A stretch of 64,000 nt of DNA from Membranipora membranacea (Eukaryota; Bryozoa; Gymnolaemata; Cheilostomatida; Membraniporidae): the NCBI GenBank assembly GCA_914767715.1, contig OU612071.1, positions 6,555,493 to 6,619,492 of the forward strand, written 5' to 3'. Both the position numbers and the translations under genes were made by a program. Numbering within the stretch: position 1 is the first letter of the stretch; each line of letters begins with the position of its first letter. The notes below the pieces were generated by a model. That model did no database searches. It had not been told where the DNA came from and was given only the letters and a program-made list of their open reading frames with translations. Shown in pieces: positions 17,710 to 27,580 of this stretch.

Positions 17710-18381
17710 TTTTTTCTTTATTATTCAAGTCTAACTGCAGGCTACTGTGAAGCACAATAAAATGGTGTACGTGACAATCACCTGTCTGCATTTATAAATG
17801 CAGATATGCTGTGACACTATGGCATTCCTCTGAGATAAGCCTATTGCATTAACCTGATAACACTGCTTGCTCTCTATGTCACAATGCAAACAAAACTGAT
17901 AATATCCGCTTCAAAGTTCACATAAAAGGGGATTTCTCAGCATTCTCCAAAATTGAATGTAGCAAGCCGTTAATGAAGTACAAGGAAATACTGATCAGAC
18001 AACCGCCTGGCTGTTGGTATGAATATTGAGTCATCAATCTAAAATTAGTCTGAGACATCTAACTGATAACAATGTTTATTCTTGGTGACACGTTGCAAAT
18101 AAACGTGATATAGCAGCATCAAACTTCACACAAAAGGGGATTTCTCAGCTTGATGATGTTCATCAATCAAAATAGCTATTAGCCTTCATGACATGTTTAT
18201 GTTATATCCATCAACTTGACAGTGTGACAGGTTGGCCATAGTCAAGAATTTTATATCTTTAATAATATGCAACATTATAGCATTGAGCCAAGGAGGCTAA
18301 TTGATACTGGGCGTGTAATTCATCAACAAGTTGAAACTGTTTTTGGCATATTTCCAATTCATACATTCTGTAGAATAGATT

Positions 18382-18423
18382 GCACTCCAGAAATTCTTCT
18401 TATCTTTCAGTAGACTCGGCCAT
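18382..18423 (-). pseudogene. truncated RING first exon, copy 4 with early stop
   Basis: Only about 14 codons remain; codon 8 is TAA where the intact copies have GAA. Confidence 0.65.
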
Positions 18424-19589
18424 TTTTTTGCTATATTATTCAAGTCTAACTGCAGGCTACTGTGAAGCACAATAAAATGTTGTACGTGACAATCTCCTCT
18501 CTGCATTCATAAATGCAGATAGGCTGTGACACTAAGGCATTCCTCTGAGATAAGCGTATTGCATAAACCTGATAACACTGCTTGCTCTTTATGTCACAAT
18601 GCAAACAAAACTGATAATATCCGCTTCAAAGTTCACATAAAAGGGGATTTCTCAGCTTGAGATTAACCAAAAATGAATGTAGCAAGCCGTTAGTGAAGTA
18701 CAAGGAAATACTGATCAGACAACCGTTGCAAATAAACGTGATATACTGGCTCAAACTTCACACAAAAGGGGATTTCTCAGCTTGATGATGTTCATCAATC
18801 AAAATAGCAAGCCTTCATGACATGTTTATGTTATATCCATCAACTTGACAGAGTGAACTGGTTGCGGGATAGTCAAGAATTTTGTATCTTTAATACTATG
18901 CGACATGTTAGCATTGAGCCAAGGAAGCTTATTGATACTGGGCGTATAATTCATCAACAAGTTGAAACTGTTTTTGGCATATTTCCAATTCATACATTCT
19001 GTAACAAGTGAGCAACAGGATCTTGCTTACTCGATGATAACATACTGCGGGTATTAACCTTGCTCTATCATTTCTTTTGTCTAGCACAATATTTGAGTGG
19101 CAAAGATCACAAAATTAATTACTAAGAAAACTGAAAAAGAGATATATTTGGCTCCTATTCTTGTCTTTACAAGACAATTGTCTTAAGAAAAAAGTCTTTG
19201 TATAGAATAGATTGCGGGGTGGGGGGGGGGGGCAAATTCCAATAATCCAACACTAATAAAAGTGTGGGATCTTAGCCAGATTTTAAAGGCACCTGATCGG
19301 TTAGTTTCAACTTTTGACATCACTAATGGTGGATGGCTGGGAAGAAGATACTCCCTACATTTGAGAGCTCATATAACTCCATGCAAAGATACTGGCTAGA
19401 TGTTTTGATGCCACAACGCATTTTTAGATTTTTGAATGGCGGCGCTGCTGGGCAAAGCCCAGCTGTGTCAGGATGCATACAGAGGACAGCTTGTTGTTTG
19501 TCTACAATAGACGACATCTGACACTTTTCTGTGCCCTGTTTTAAATAAGAGTTATCCCCTCCTGTCGAACACAAATTTGTCATGGCTTA

Positions 19590-20264
19590 TCATGTAGCCT
19601 GTGCTAAATTTGCAGAAATAACATCCATTGGGGTAGGGTAAGGGTCCAGCCCTGCAAGTAAGTTATACCTCATCATAAGAACTTTCACATATCTGCAAAT
19701 CTGAGCATGTATGATAAAGTTATTGAATGCAACAGTGTATCGTGCACCCTGATCACTGTCAATAGCTCTACTACCGCATACATCAAAGGATGGTTTATAG
19801 CATTCATTACGCGACCACAAATCACTATGTAGAAACTGTTTATAAACAGTAAACAAAAGAGGGATGTCCCCAACCACAAGAACAGCTGATTCATTCATAT
19901 GTTTTGTTTTTAAAATGACATTCATTATTAACTTGCTCTCACTATCATAGATGCAAGAAATGCTTTGATCTTTGAATTTAATGAATTTGTAAAAAAAATA
20001 CCAATCAATTATACCTGAATTCTTCTGATAACTTTGAGAAGCACTGACACATATTTGGGTAGCTGGAATGAGTTGATATACAGCCTCCTGTTTTTGCTGA
20101 GTGTATACTGATATGTGAACTTGTTTGGTAACCAACTATAGTACTGTGAACTGATCGCAGCAAAAATTCATGTTTAATTTCGGGTCAGACCACTGCAAAC
20201 AAAAACTGACCGAGCCATAAACTGAAATGCTGAAAATTGATGCCGCCAGTAGGATGAAATACAT
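19590..20264 (-). pseudogene. secreted-type ORF of unknown function, copy B with nonsense codon
   Basis: Same leader as the copy at 15515 (MYFILLAASIFSISVYG). The frame runs 224 codons from 20264 to a TGA at about 19590 but is broken once, at codon 43, where TAG (20138-20136) replaces CAG of copy A. Beyond the part shared with copy A it has about 110 further codons with four cysteines. A short in-frame segment with GT/AG ends (about 46 bases near 19985-20020) could be an intron. Family not recognised. Confidence 0.4.
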
Positions 20265-20449
20265 GTGCAGATGATCCCAAAGTTGTTAGCCTAGAGCTTC
20301 ATAAAGTCGCCGAGCAGACAGATTAGAATTCATTTGTGGTTTAATTTTTATTTTTAAGGCTCCACCCTTAATCCTTGCATATACGTCAATCAGCCAAACT
20401 GTAATTTACTGTAATAAAACAGTCCTTTCAAGTTTCAACTTCAATATTG

Positions 20450-20454
20450 CCCCT
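20450..20454. repeat. target-site duplication of the Ginger element (left)
   Basis: CCCCT here and at 27583-27587, directly or almost directly abutting the TIRs. Ginger elements usually give 4-bp duplications; CCCC fits that as well. Confidence 0.5.
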
Positions 20455-20732
20455 TGTAGAACCCACAAACGTCGCAAACGTCAAAACGTCGCAATCTAGC
20501 GTTCCACTAACGTCGCAATCCCAAAAATGTCGCAACGAAGGGTTTTTTAAATGTCGCAAACCCACAAACGTCCCAATTTTTTAAACGTCGCAATGGCTCG
20601 AACCCACTAACGTCGCAAATGTCGCAACTCAATAAAAACGCCGAGTTGTCTCCTCGTTAGAGGCAATACGATTTGCTATGATTAGTGGACAGGAGATACA
20701 AATTTCAAAACACTGTGGGGAATTGAATATCA
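20455..20732 (+). repeat. left terminal inverted repeat of the Ginger element
   Basis: Pairs with the complement of 27292-27580. The outer 180 bases contain about nine copies of a 10-bp motif AAYGTCGCAA, likely subterminal transposase binding sites (inference). Confidence 0.9.
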
Positions 20733-20994
20733 ATGTTCAATTTTGAGTATTGATGAGTATTTTTCGTGTCATTTGAATCTTTTTTTTTTCACTCCACTTT
20801 CAGTGTCTTGTCACATCAGAATCCATTACTGCTACCATAAAAGGGATTGTTATGCTGTAATTTCATATGGATCCTAATCGGATATGGGTTTGTTGTTTGG
20901 CTCAGGGTGGCCCACTAGGCCGTACTGTTAGTACATATCTATATACTACACAAACTGACCTAAGTGTGAATTTGATCGACTTTCCATGGTTAAA

Positions 20995-21330
20995 TGGCAG
21001 CAGGGGATCGACCCAGAAAACATTGAGCTGGCATAAATGGCTGCATTCATAAGCATCAATATCTCCGTTATTGCACTCATAGAGCGCCTTTAATATTAGG
21101 AGATTAATGTGTACTGATATCGATAACTGTTTGTGTTATTGGTTGAAGTCTCATGGTATTTATAGGTAGAGAGTATGAGATTAAGAGAAAAAACTGCTGG
21201 AAAACTGCCATGTCACATCATGAATTTGCCATAATAGACATCTAATAAGTGTAATAAGGCGTTAACCAACTATCGGAGTTGTGCCCTTTCTTTCTCGGAG
21301 GTGATAACTCATTCCATGTGATAACAGCTT
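20995..21330 (+). repeat. dispersed repeat shared with 31880-32211
   Basis: Inside the Ginger element near its left end. Homologous, in inverse orientation, to 31880-32211: shared blocks include GGTTGAAGTCTCATGG-like and CTATCGGAGTTGTGC segments. The first 60 bases read as a similar short peptide in both (QQG-DPE), so it may derive from a gene end. Not identified. The rest of 20733-22039 shows nothing recognisable. Confidence 0.6.
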
Positions 21331-22039
21331 ATCAACATCTAGCAGATATATAGACATACAAGTCAAAATTTTTCAGCCCTGAACTAAGTGACTGGAAACT
21401 CCAAAGTATTGTACCATGGTATACACTCATTTGCATACTAACAGCCAATTGTATGGCTTTGGCTGCATACAAGAATCAATATTATTTGGATAACTAGCCT
21501 TGTATAGTTTTTTTCCCAAATTGCTGCCATTATCCTTGAGATTAACTGTTATTTGGCAATAATTTATTTGGAAGGTTGTGACATTACAATTTCATATTTT
21601 TGGCTGCGTAGTGCAATCAACTTTATTTGATTTTGCGGAAGTGAGAATATAAACAGACATGATTGAGTAACGTATTTACAGTTAAAAAAAAGTATAGATG
21701 AGTTCTGCGTAAGTAAGTGTGTGACAAAAATATACTAATTTTAATATTGTGGTTATAATAAGTTCGTTAAATTTGTGCCTAGTAAAGAGTTCTGAAAATA
21801 TGTACAATAAAAGGTATTACATCAATATTTCTTCCAAAATATATCACTAACTACATACCATCCATTCCTTTCTGCCAACAAAACTAACCAAGCGTTGTAC
21901 CACGCGCTGTTGGATACAAGCCACCTCTTGATCTCAATCATGAGCCCACTGTTTTTCCCGCTAGCTCGTGATATGGCTCCCACACTGGGTCGAATTACCG
22001 GCTGTTTGTGTGGATTCAACATACTTTCAAGCTGAGCAT

Positions 22040-23227
22040 TCATATAAATTGTTCCCTTGGTATGAAGACATCATTGATTAGAAAGTTCAGCTCATGCATT
22101 TTCCTCACCATACAAAATGTGAGAATATCTCCAGAAAGAGATAATTGAACAATGTTGTTAACGATATGATTTGGCAATGATAGTAAGGATGGGCTGGGTC
22201 TTGTAACATACAATGATACGAACTCATACAATTCTTGCATCTCCAGCAACATCTCATATATTGTAAAGTTATTGTCAATAACCATAGTAAAGATAATTGT
22301 TAGAATTTCAACTGGAAGGTCTAACAAGTTCCCATTAACGTCTTCTGAGGCCTGTACAGCTGGCATGGGGCTTCGGGGCGTTACTGCTGGCTGCACCCTT
22401 GCTAGAGGAGTGACATCAACCTTGCTCTCTTTCTGAAGTTGTATCTGAGGTGATCTTGTTATCACAGTAACAATATCAGCCAAATCTTGTCCAAGTGCGA
22501 CGTAATGTTCTCCGTTGTTTTCTGGTAAATGACCAAGGACAATATATGGTTCACTTGGTTCAAATACGTTTTGGCCATCAGGTCGTATCAGAATATTTGC
22601 TTCTGTTGTAGTGGATAGAATGAGTATCTGGATACTCAGCATTTCTGCAAGTGCATGGATCACGATATGGTCACGATATGTCCCGTCTCTACCCATGGAA
22701 ACGAGGTAATCTGCTGGTGAGATGCTGGCCAAATGATGATGCCAAATTTTATTTTGTTGTTGGGCCAAGAATGGGTGAGGAAGTAAATAGTTCACTACCT
22801 CAGAACGAAGTGATTCATGGTTTGACCCATTTGAACTGAGTTGGAAAGCAACTGCATGGAAGACGCAATTTCCGTCACCTATAGGGTCAAATATAACATT
22901 TAAACCATGCTCCGTTTCCAAGTTGTTGATCCGGTCATTATGATCCAGCGGTTTCGTTAGCTCACTTGCAATTTGACTCTCTTGCTGTTTGTTCTGAGTG
23001 TGATGTCTTTTACTGAAAACCAAGATCTCTGCATTATCTTTGTACAATCGTTTGTACTTGTAGAAATCAAGCATGCGTTCGATCACAATGGCTTTTCTAC
23101 ACTTTTGTTTTGAGGTCACTCTGGACTTTTTAACAGGTACCCTTACCAAGACTTTATCATAAATGTCATAAACAGGAGTTTTCAGTGTCTTTTCCTGTCC
23201 CTTCATCATACATTTTGTGTAAACCAA
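22040..23227 (-). CDS. Ginger OTU-protease / F-box-like region
   Basis: An open frame of 395 codons, probably the C-terminal part of the transposon polyprotein, now separated from the integrase by a frameshift near 23.2 kb. The start (YDIYDKVLVRVPVK) resembles the post-integrase SH3-like segment. An OTU cysteine protease domain covers about residues 105-250 with D118-G-N-C121 and H241 (EHYVAL) as the probable catalytic residues; this class cleaves ubiquitin chains. The C-terminus has two segments of F-box character, around 302-315 (LLDLPVEILTIIF) and 349-387 (SLPNHIVNNIVQLSLSGDIL). The OTU call is secure from motifs. The F-box call is inference. The frame is intact, in contrast to the broken integrase upstream. 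Confidence 0.75.
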   Translation of the reverse strand: MVYTKCMMKGQEKTLKTPVYDIYDKVLVRVPVKKSRVTSKQKCRKAIVIERMLDFYKYKRLYKDNAEILVFSKRHHTQNKQQESQIASELTKPLDHNDRINNLETEHGLNVIFDPIGDGNCVFHAVAFQLSSNGSNHESLRSEVVNYLLPHPFLAQQQNKIWHHHLASISPADYLVSMGRDGTYRDHIVIHALAEMLSIQILILSTTTEANILIRPDGQNVFEPSEPYIVLGHLPENNGEHYVALGQDLADIVTVITRSPQIQLQKESKVDVTPLARVQPAVTPRSPMPAVQASEDVNGNLLDLPVEILTIIFTMVIDNNFTIYEMLLEMQELYEFVSLYVTRPSPSLLSLPNHIVNNIVQLSLSGDILTFCMVRKMHELNFLINDVFIPREQFI

Positions 23228-24961
23228 GTTGCCTGCCTAGTTTTCTGCTGAATTTCATTTGGGGTGAGAAAAGATCCACCATGCTTTGACCTGCCAAAGA
23301 ACACCTCAAATGGAGACTGATTCCCTGAATCACGTTTGCGTCGATCATTCACCAATTTAAGATTGTCCTTCAATCCGTCAGCCCAGCACAAAGAGTTACC
23401 TTTAAGAATGTCAAATGCAAACACACTCTTCAGCGTTCTGTGACTCCTCTAAACCTTTCCTTGGGATTGCGGATGATAGGGAGAGATCTGTATGTGTTTG
23501 ATTTTCCTGATTTTCAAAAGCTTGGTTACCTCCTCCTCAAATTCCTTTCCTTGGTCATTTTGAACAAGAAGAGGATCACCATAAGTGTCAAAGATATCCA
23601 ACAGGGCGGCAGCCACCGATGAACTTGATTTACGCTGAAATGGCCTTGCCCAACAAAATCGGCTCATGACATCAAGAACTGTCAGGATAGAGCGATACTC
23701 TTTGCCATCATTGGCCAGACAAGAATCAGAAGAATTATCAACCAAATCAATTTGAATCCTTTCCATAACCTGTTCAGCGGTGATTGGCGTGAATGGTGCT
23801 TTATTTGTAAAGGAAGTACGTGATTGGGTCTTGATGGAAATGCTCCGCAGATTTTCTTGGATGTTACCCTCAGATTTGCCGGCGAATCTGCTCAAGCTTC
23901 AATGTATCTCTCTTGCCCCACAGCCTTTACCCTTGTAGAAGAGCTTTTCGTTAGCTTCTCCAGTTTGTTTTTGGTAAGAACTCTTTGACCATCTATAAGC
24001 AAAACCAAATTGTTCGTCGGTTAAATGTAACAAAATTAACTTAGACCAAAGAAGACTACACAATAACACCCCGATAAATCCCAATAGATTGGGTGTCAAA
24101 TGTACCATGGAAGTTTGAGCTGTTACATTAGAACAATCGATGATGCTCGGATAAGGAAACCTTTGTTCAATTACCATTTTAATAGGATTTGTTCCCTCCC
24201 AAAGTAAAATAGGATAACTCATTACTGTAGAGTTTGATCAATGGTACAAAAACCTGTGTTCCTAGACAATAGTGTGTGCCATGTGAATATTTTGTATTAA
24301 CTGACCTATGAACAATACAGGGACAGCCCCTTTCACTGAGTATCTGTGTCTGTTGCGATAAAATTTCCGTGGGACCGCCAACTGTTCTTTAGTCCTCTCA
24401 TTGACAGGAACATTGAACTCCTCTGTGATCATTGCAATCAAAAGATCATATTCTTCCTCGCTTAGTGTTTTGATGGATCTTGGCCCACGTGCAGATGTTC
24501 TGTGAACTTCTATCAGAACCTAACAATTATATTGATTTATTCAGTAGGTGTTTAAGCAACTCACTGCTCTCATCATGCACACATTTATGTCTCCTCAAAT
24601 CCCTGAGTCAATCAAACATTCCACGCTATTTTAAATCACATGTAGTGTTTAAGATATGTTTCCAAAAATTTAATGAATCACCATATAGCCCCCACAAGCA
24701 CTAACTGTACTTGCTAGAAAATAAAGAGTGGCCAAGTTACAACCCGTAAAAAATAGATCATGGTTTTTAGGGTCAAACCAGTACTGAAGATCAGGATTAT
24801 GGGTTACGTGTGATATGTAAGGACGGCTAAGTCCAGGCTTGCAGTAATATTTCACAACTGCATAGAAGTTAAATTAATGATCAATAGAATTTAAGTACTT
24901 ACATAAAATATCGATAAATACCAGAATATTCTCATATTGCTGTGGTTGAGAATCAGCAAAA
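23206..24961 (-). pseudogene. Ginger integrase, disabled
   Basis: Readable exons with matching phases: 24961-24904, about 24858-24742, 24509-24306, then 23992 onwards. The N-terminal exons resemble the segment preceding the zinc finger of Ginger/Gypsy integrases but are not closely recognised. The core (23895-23206) shows ERIQIDLVD (first Asp), QNDQGKEF (second Asp) and HPQSQGKV, after which the expected catalytic Glu codon is TAG (23451-23449); the frame then resumes with RSHRTLK. Further stops and frame changes occur near 23900 and 23210. The normal product would be the DDE recombinase of the element. Confidence 0.8.
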
Positions 24962-27291
24962 CCTACAAAAAATGATAGTTGATGATTGAAAGACATTTTC
25001 AAGCTGTTGATAGGCGATGAAAACCTTTACCAGTTGCCACTCTGTAACCTAAAAATTTGACTCTATGCATATATTTGTATATATATATCACATAAATAAA
25101 TTCATAAATATATAGGCATATTTATGTGATATTGGCGCTGGCTGACCATCACGTTATATTCATTTATTACTATGGATAATAAGTAGGCTAAGGCTACAGC
25201 AGATCTTTTCAGCTCTTTTTATTTTATTTGTTGCACCCTCCCCTAGACTGAATAAGTAGTAGGCATCCTACTGTGTGTCTAGGCGGAAGAGATAGATACT
25301 AGCTGACTAGATAGACAAATGCAGGTTACATTTTAAGAGGGTGTTGGTGCTTTGGGTACCCAGGTATAGTTGAGCTGCAAAATTCTTCAATCTATATCAT
25401 TACTAAACAAGCAATGCATGATGTCTCAAATTAATTTATCTGCTGGTTGCTTAGCCTGTCTTGACAAGCTTTGTTGGAGGGTTTAACGATTCCCTATCGT
25501 TAGACTTTCAGCTTAGGGGATTTATGACTTGGGATTTTGACTGACTAACTCAGACTATTGTCGATCAATATATAACTTTATTGACGAGCTTTTACTGAGA
25601 TTACAACCGTTAAATCTATAAGAGATTAACACAAACAATGACAATGTGACTATGTATGAACGCATTACACAGTTCTCAAAAAGTTAAATTTATACTCTTA
25701 CTTTACAACTTTTAAAATAAAGTGTTACTTCCAATTGTAAAATAGTAAGGACTGTCAAACGCATCAATCCTGATGCCAAATTAAGCCTTTACACAATTCA
25801 GGGTATATATATAATATAATTAATCCTTGAATGAGGAATGCAGGTTACAATAAAATAATAAGGTTAATATTCATACATTTTGCCTTCTCTCCTTTAAACT
25901 TTCAAAACTGTCTGAGTTTATTTGCTAATGAACTGAGTGCACTGACTCATAAAAGAACACTGAAACTTTACTTTACTGAAGTTTCACCATATGCATGGAA
26001 CACACCAACACAAAGACCAGGGCGGGACCAAATCCCCCCAGACCAATGACAGAGAGCCAACGCCCCATAAAGATGTTGGGAGGTGGCCAGAAGTCGCAAT
26101 AAATACACTCCTCCGACACAATACTGCACCCTGGATCCCCTGTTTGAAGAGTAAATTACTCTATTGTTCCCCGAAATTGGACTGAACCTAGTCCTGCAGA
26201 TGGGACAACTAGCTGGGAGTTAAAACACGTCTCCAGTTGAAGCTGGTGAAACAAAAGAAGTTTTAATTTGACACACAATACAGCGTTTGTTATGTAATGA
26301 ATTTTATTGTGTTTATGTTGAGCTGATGAGTATCTTTACAGAGGGGTTCCCCCTCCTACCAGCAATGCTTATAAGGACAGGCTACTGTTGGACATGCTTT
26401 TGCAGGATGTAGCAATTTGAAGATTTCTCTTTCAGAGAGTAAACAATAACAAATCAATAAAATTTAATAGGACAAAGGATCCCATAATGCAATTCTCTGG
26501 AATTCCCAAAGTATATTGGGCTAAATAGAATTTGACTTGATTTGTTTATGGAAACCCATATTTTTCATACTATTTAAACAACGCCATTATTAACAATGAA
26601 CCGCTGGGTCACAAAGCAATATCAATTTCCGTAAATATGCAATTCAACTATCATTGACCTGCAGTCGACAGTCTCTTGTCCATAACTCAAATTTCTTCCA
26701 CATGGATTTGAGTTTACTAACAGCATTGAGCTACAACCTGTCGTGGTCAATTCAAACTTTTATTAGACTGCAAAAACTGAGAGCAACAAGCTCAAAATCT
26801 TGTTCAAAGTTGCTCTCTGGATTGCAGTATAATAAAAACACCATGACTATTACTCAATTCAGTGTCGTATATTCACCACCAGCTGTTGTACGCTAATGGT
26901 TCATATGTGACCTGTTAAGGTTTTATTATCATAAAGTCTATATGGAAAACAAAAAGTTGAATTTTGGGAATGACGTAAAATTGCCTATTCTATATTTATA
27001 AAGGGAAATTCATAAAGAGATGGAGCGATTTATGCATAAATTATTTAACATTTTTCCCAATTTCTGATATTTCAAGTAGTGCAAACAACCTCATAACAAC
27101 TTTTGAGCATAGCATCTATCAAACATGACAGTATATTTAAAGCTTGACATATATGCAGATACTCACCTTACTTGTGCTTAATTTTGATAAGCATCCTGTA
27201 TGAGACAGCAGTAATGAGTTCTGAAGGAACAATTTCTATCGTGATCCTAGGATTTCAAATTTTTTTCTCTTATGCGACTTGGTACACTATC
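24962..27291. other. right half of the Ginger element, no coding seen
   Basis: No recognisable exon. A palindromic AT stretch (TATATCACATAAATA ... TATTTATGTGATAT, about 25080-25123) is present. Otherwise nothing identified. Confidence 0.4.
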
Positions 27292-27580
27292 TTCAATATT
27301 TCAACTCCCACAGTGTTTTGAAGTTTGTATGCTCCTGTCCACTAATCACATCAAATCGTATTCATCGATTTGCATCTAACGAGGAGACAACTTGACGTTT
27401 TGGTTGAGTTGCGACATTTGCGACGTTAGTGTTTTGAGCTATTGCGACGTTTAAAAAATTGCGACGTTTGTGGGTTTGTGACGTTTAAAAAACCCTTCGT
27501 TGCGACATTTTTCGGATTGCGACGTTAGTGGAATGCTAGATTGCGATGTTTCGACGTTTGCGACGTTTGTGGGTTCTACA
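27292..27580 (-). repeat. right terminal inverted repeat of the Ginger element
   Basis: Complement of the left TIR, somewhat longer owing to a small insertion or deletion around the CTCCTCGTTAGA segment. Contains the same AAYGTCGCAA subterminal motif on the minus strand. Confidence 0.9.

Larger units (their letters stand above)
13268..20449. repeat. array of mosaic segmental duplications
   Basis: The stretch is built from repeated blocks. A block beginning CTCTATGTCACAATGC occurs at about 13296, 14082, 16363, 17874 and 18590. A block with the 64-codon frame starts at 13408, 14405, 16686, about 18188 and 18817. A block with AGTCGCCGAGCAGACAG occurs at about 13785, 15555, 17065 and 20305. A block with TGTCTTTACAAGA occurs at about 14734 and 19163. 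Several of these also occur at 49.2-51.0 kb, some inverted. Broken RING first exons are included. Unit order differs between copies, so the array is a mosaic rather than a simple tandem. Confidence 0.85.
20455..27580 (-). mobile_element. Ginger-type DNA transposon, about 7.1 kb
   Basis: Bounded by long inverted repeats (20455-20732 and 27292-27580) with TGTAGAACCCAC ends. It carries a minus-strand, intron-containing coding region with a Gypsy-type (rve) integrase followed by an OTU cysteine protease domain. TIR-flanked elements with a Gypsy-like integrase plus an OTU or Ulp1 protease are the known hallmark of Ginger1 transposons. The integrase is disabled, so this copy cannot move by itself. 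Confidence 0.85.

Noticed and set aside
24480-24704. Plus-strand frame opposite the Ginger integrase exon
   Set aside because: Shadow of minus-strand coding sequence and adjacent intron.
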